The translations under genes and the position numbers were made by a program. From contig DODG01000061.1 of NCBI GenBank assembly GCA_003509065.1, positions 1,800 through 8,925 on the forward strand: DNA of 7,126 bases. Reading direction: 5' to 3'. Of this stretch, positions 6,768 through 7,126 are shown piece after piece. Each line of letters begins with the position of its first letter. Within the stretch, counting starts at the first letter, position 1. Under the pieces are notes generated by a model. The model was not told the origin of the DNA. It saw only the letters and a list, made by a program, of their open reading frames with translations, and did not search any database. Origin of the DNA: Acidobacteriota bacterium. GTDB taxonomy: Bacteria; Acidobacteriota; Vicinamibacteria; Vicinamibacterales; UBA823.

Positions 6768-7126
6768 ATGAGAATAGAACACGGTATTCGATCGTCCAAC
6801 TGGAACGACATTCGGACTCAGGCGGCGACCGCTGAATCTCAGGGATTTGATGGCGTCGTCACTTTTGAATTGAACAATGACCCTTTCATGTCGCTCGCTA
6901 TTGCCACTACCGCGACGCAGCGAGTTCAATTAGGAACTGCTATTGCTGTGTGTTTCCCACGCAGCCCCATGGTGGTTGCGCACAGCGCCTGGGATCTTCA
7001 TACCCAATCTTCCGGGCGATTCACGCTCGGTCTGGGCACACAAGTTAAGGGCCACAATGAACGGCGTTTCAGCGTGCCCTGGTCCCCTCCGCAGCCTCGA
7101 CTGCGGGAATATATACAGGCCCTGCG
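6768..7126 (+). CDS. LLM-class flavin/F420-dependent oxidoreductase (3' end missing)
   Basis: The first 119 residues of a luciferase-like TIM-barrel oxidoreductase run off the right edge; full members are usually around 320-350 residues. The ATG at 6768 is fixed by an in-frame stop at 6750 and a GGCGGAG ribosome binding site about 9 bases upstream. Seen in order: AESQGFDGVVTFELNNDPF (22-40), where family members have an alanine-rich helix and a GYDG-type strand; LGTAIAVCFPRSPM (55-68); RFTLGLGTQVKGH (84-96); and ERRFSVPW (98-105). This set matches the subgroup annotated as F420-dependent oxidoreductase, MSMEG_2256 family (TIGR03617), from memory of that family. Such enzymes use reduced flavin or F420 for oxidations or reductions of small organic compounds; the substrate is unknown. 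It is transcribed away from the dehydrogenase block and may share its control region. Confidence 0.88.
   Translation, partial: MRIEHGIRSSNWNDIRTQAATAESQGFDGVVTFELNNDPFMSLAIATTATQRVQLGTAIAVCFPRSPMVVAHSAWDLHTQSSGRFTLGLGTQVKGHNERRFSVPWSPPQPRLREYIQAL

Noticed and set aside
6720..6929. 69-codon minus-strand frame across the start of the oxidoreductase gene
   Set aside because: The plus-strand LLM protein is strongly recognisable over the same bases.

Overview
The window reads as a piece of the chromosome of a Gram-negative bacterium, probably a marine or free-living proteobacterium. The main evidence is a complete TRAP transporter whose binding protein has an ordinary Sec signal peptide and no lipobox, so it works in a periplasm. 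The species cannot be named from the sequence. Nothing points to a plasmid, phage or insertion sequence, and I found no tRNA, rRNA or CRISPR array.

Layout. (1) Bases 1-1263, plus strand: the 3' part of a threonine-synthase-like PLP enzyme whose start lies left of the window. (2) Bases 1264-1368: a short convergent gap with a possible terminator for the opposite strand. (3) Bases 1369-6380, minus strand: five genes facing the same way. In order of transcription they are a carnitine-dehydrogenase-like 3-hydroxyacyl-CoA dehydrogenase family enzyme (5460-6380), an N-formylglutamate amidohydrolase family hydrolase (4526-5413), and the TRAP transporter genes dctP (3349-4374), dctQ (2718-3248) and dctM (1369-2697). 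(4) Bases 6381-6767: a 387-base divergent intergenic region with candidate promoters and an 8-bp inverted repeat. (5) Bases 6768-7126, plus strand: the 5' part of a luciferase-like (LLM) flavin/F420 oxidoreductase, cut by the right edge.

The minus-strand block looks like an uptake-and-catabolism unit. DctP captures a carboxylate in the periplasm, DctQM imports it with a sodium gradient, and the two enzymes could then hydrolyse an amide and oxidise a 3-hydroxy group. The substrate is unknown. No other histidine-utilisation gene is present, so the hydrolase is probably not a classical HutG. No carnitine-cluster partner (betainyl-CoA thioesterase, dehydrocarnitine-cleavage enzyme) is visible either. 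The transporter appears to have its own promoter and a very strong ribosome binding site for dctP. A perfect 11-bp hairpin between dctP and dctQ fits the need for more binding protein than membrane subunits.

Most of this is recognisable metabolism. The points worth a second look are the unassigned substrate, the altered HPFNP motif of the dehydrogenase, the divergent glycine-rich motifs of the PLP enzyme, the dctP-dctQ hairpin, and candidate operator palindromes in two control regions.
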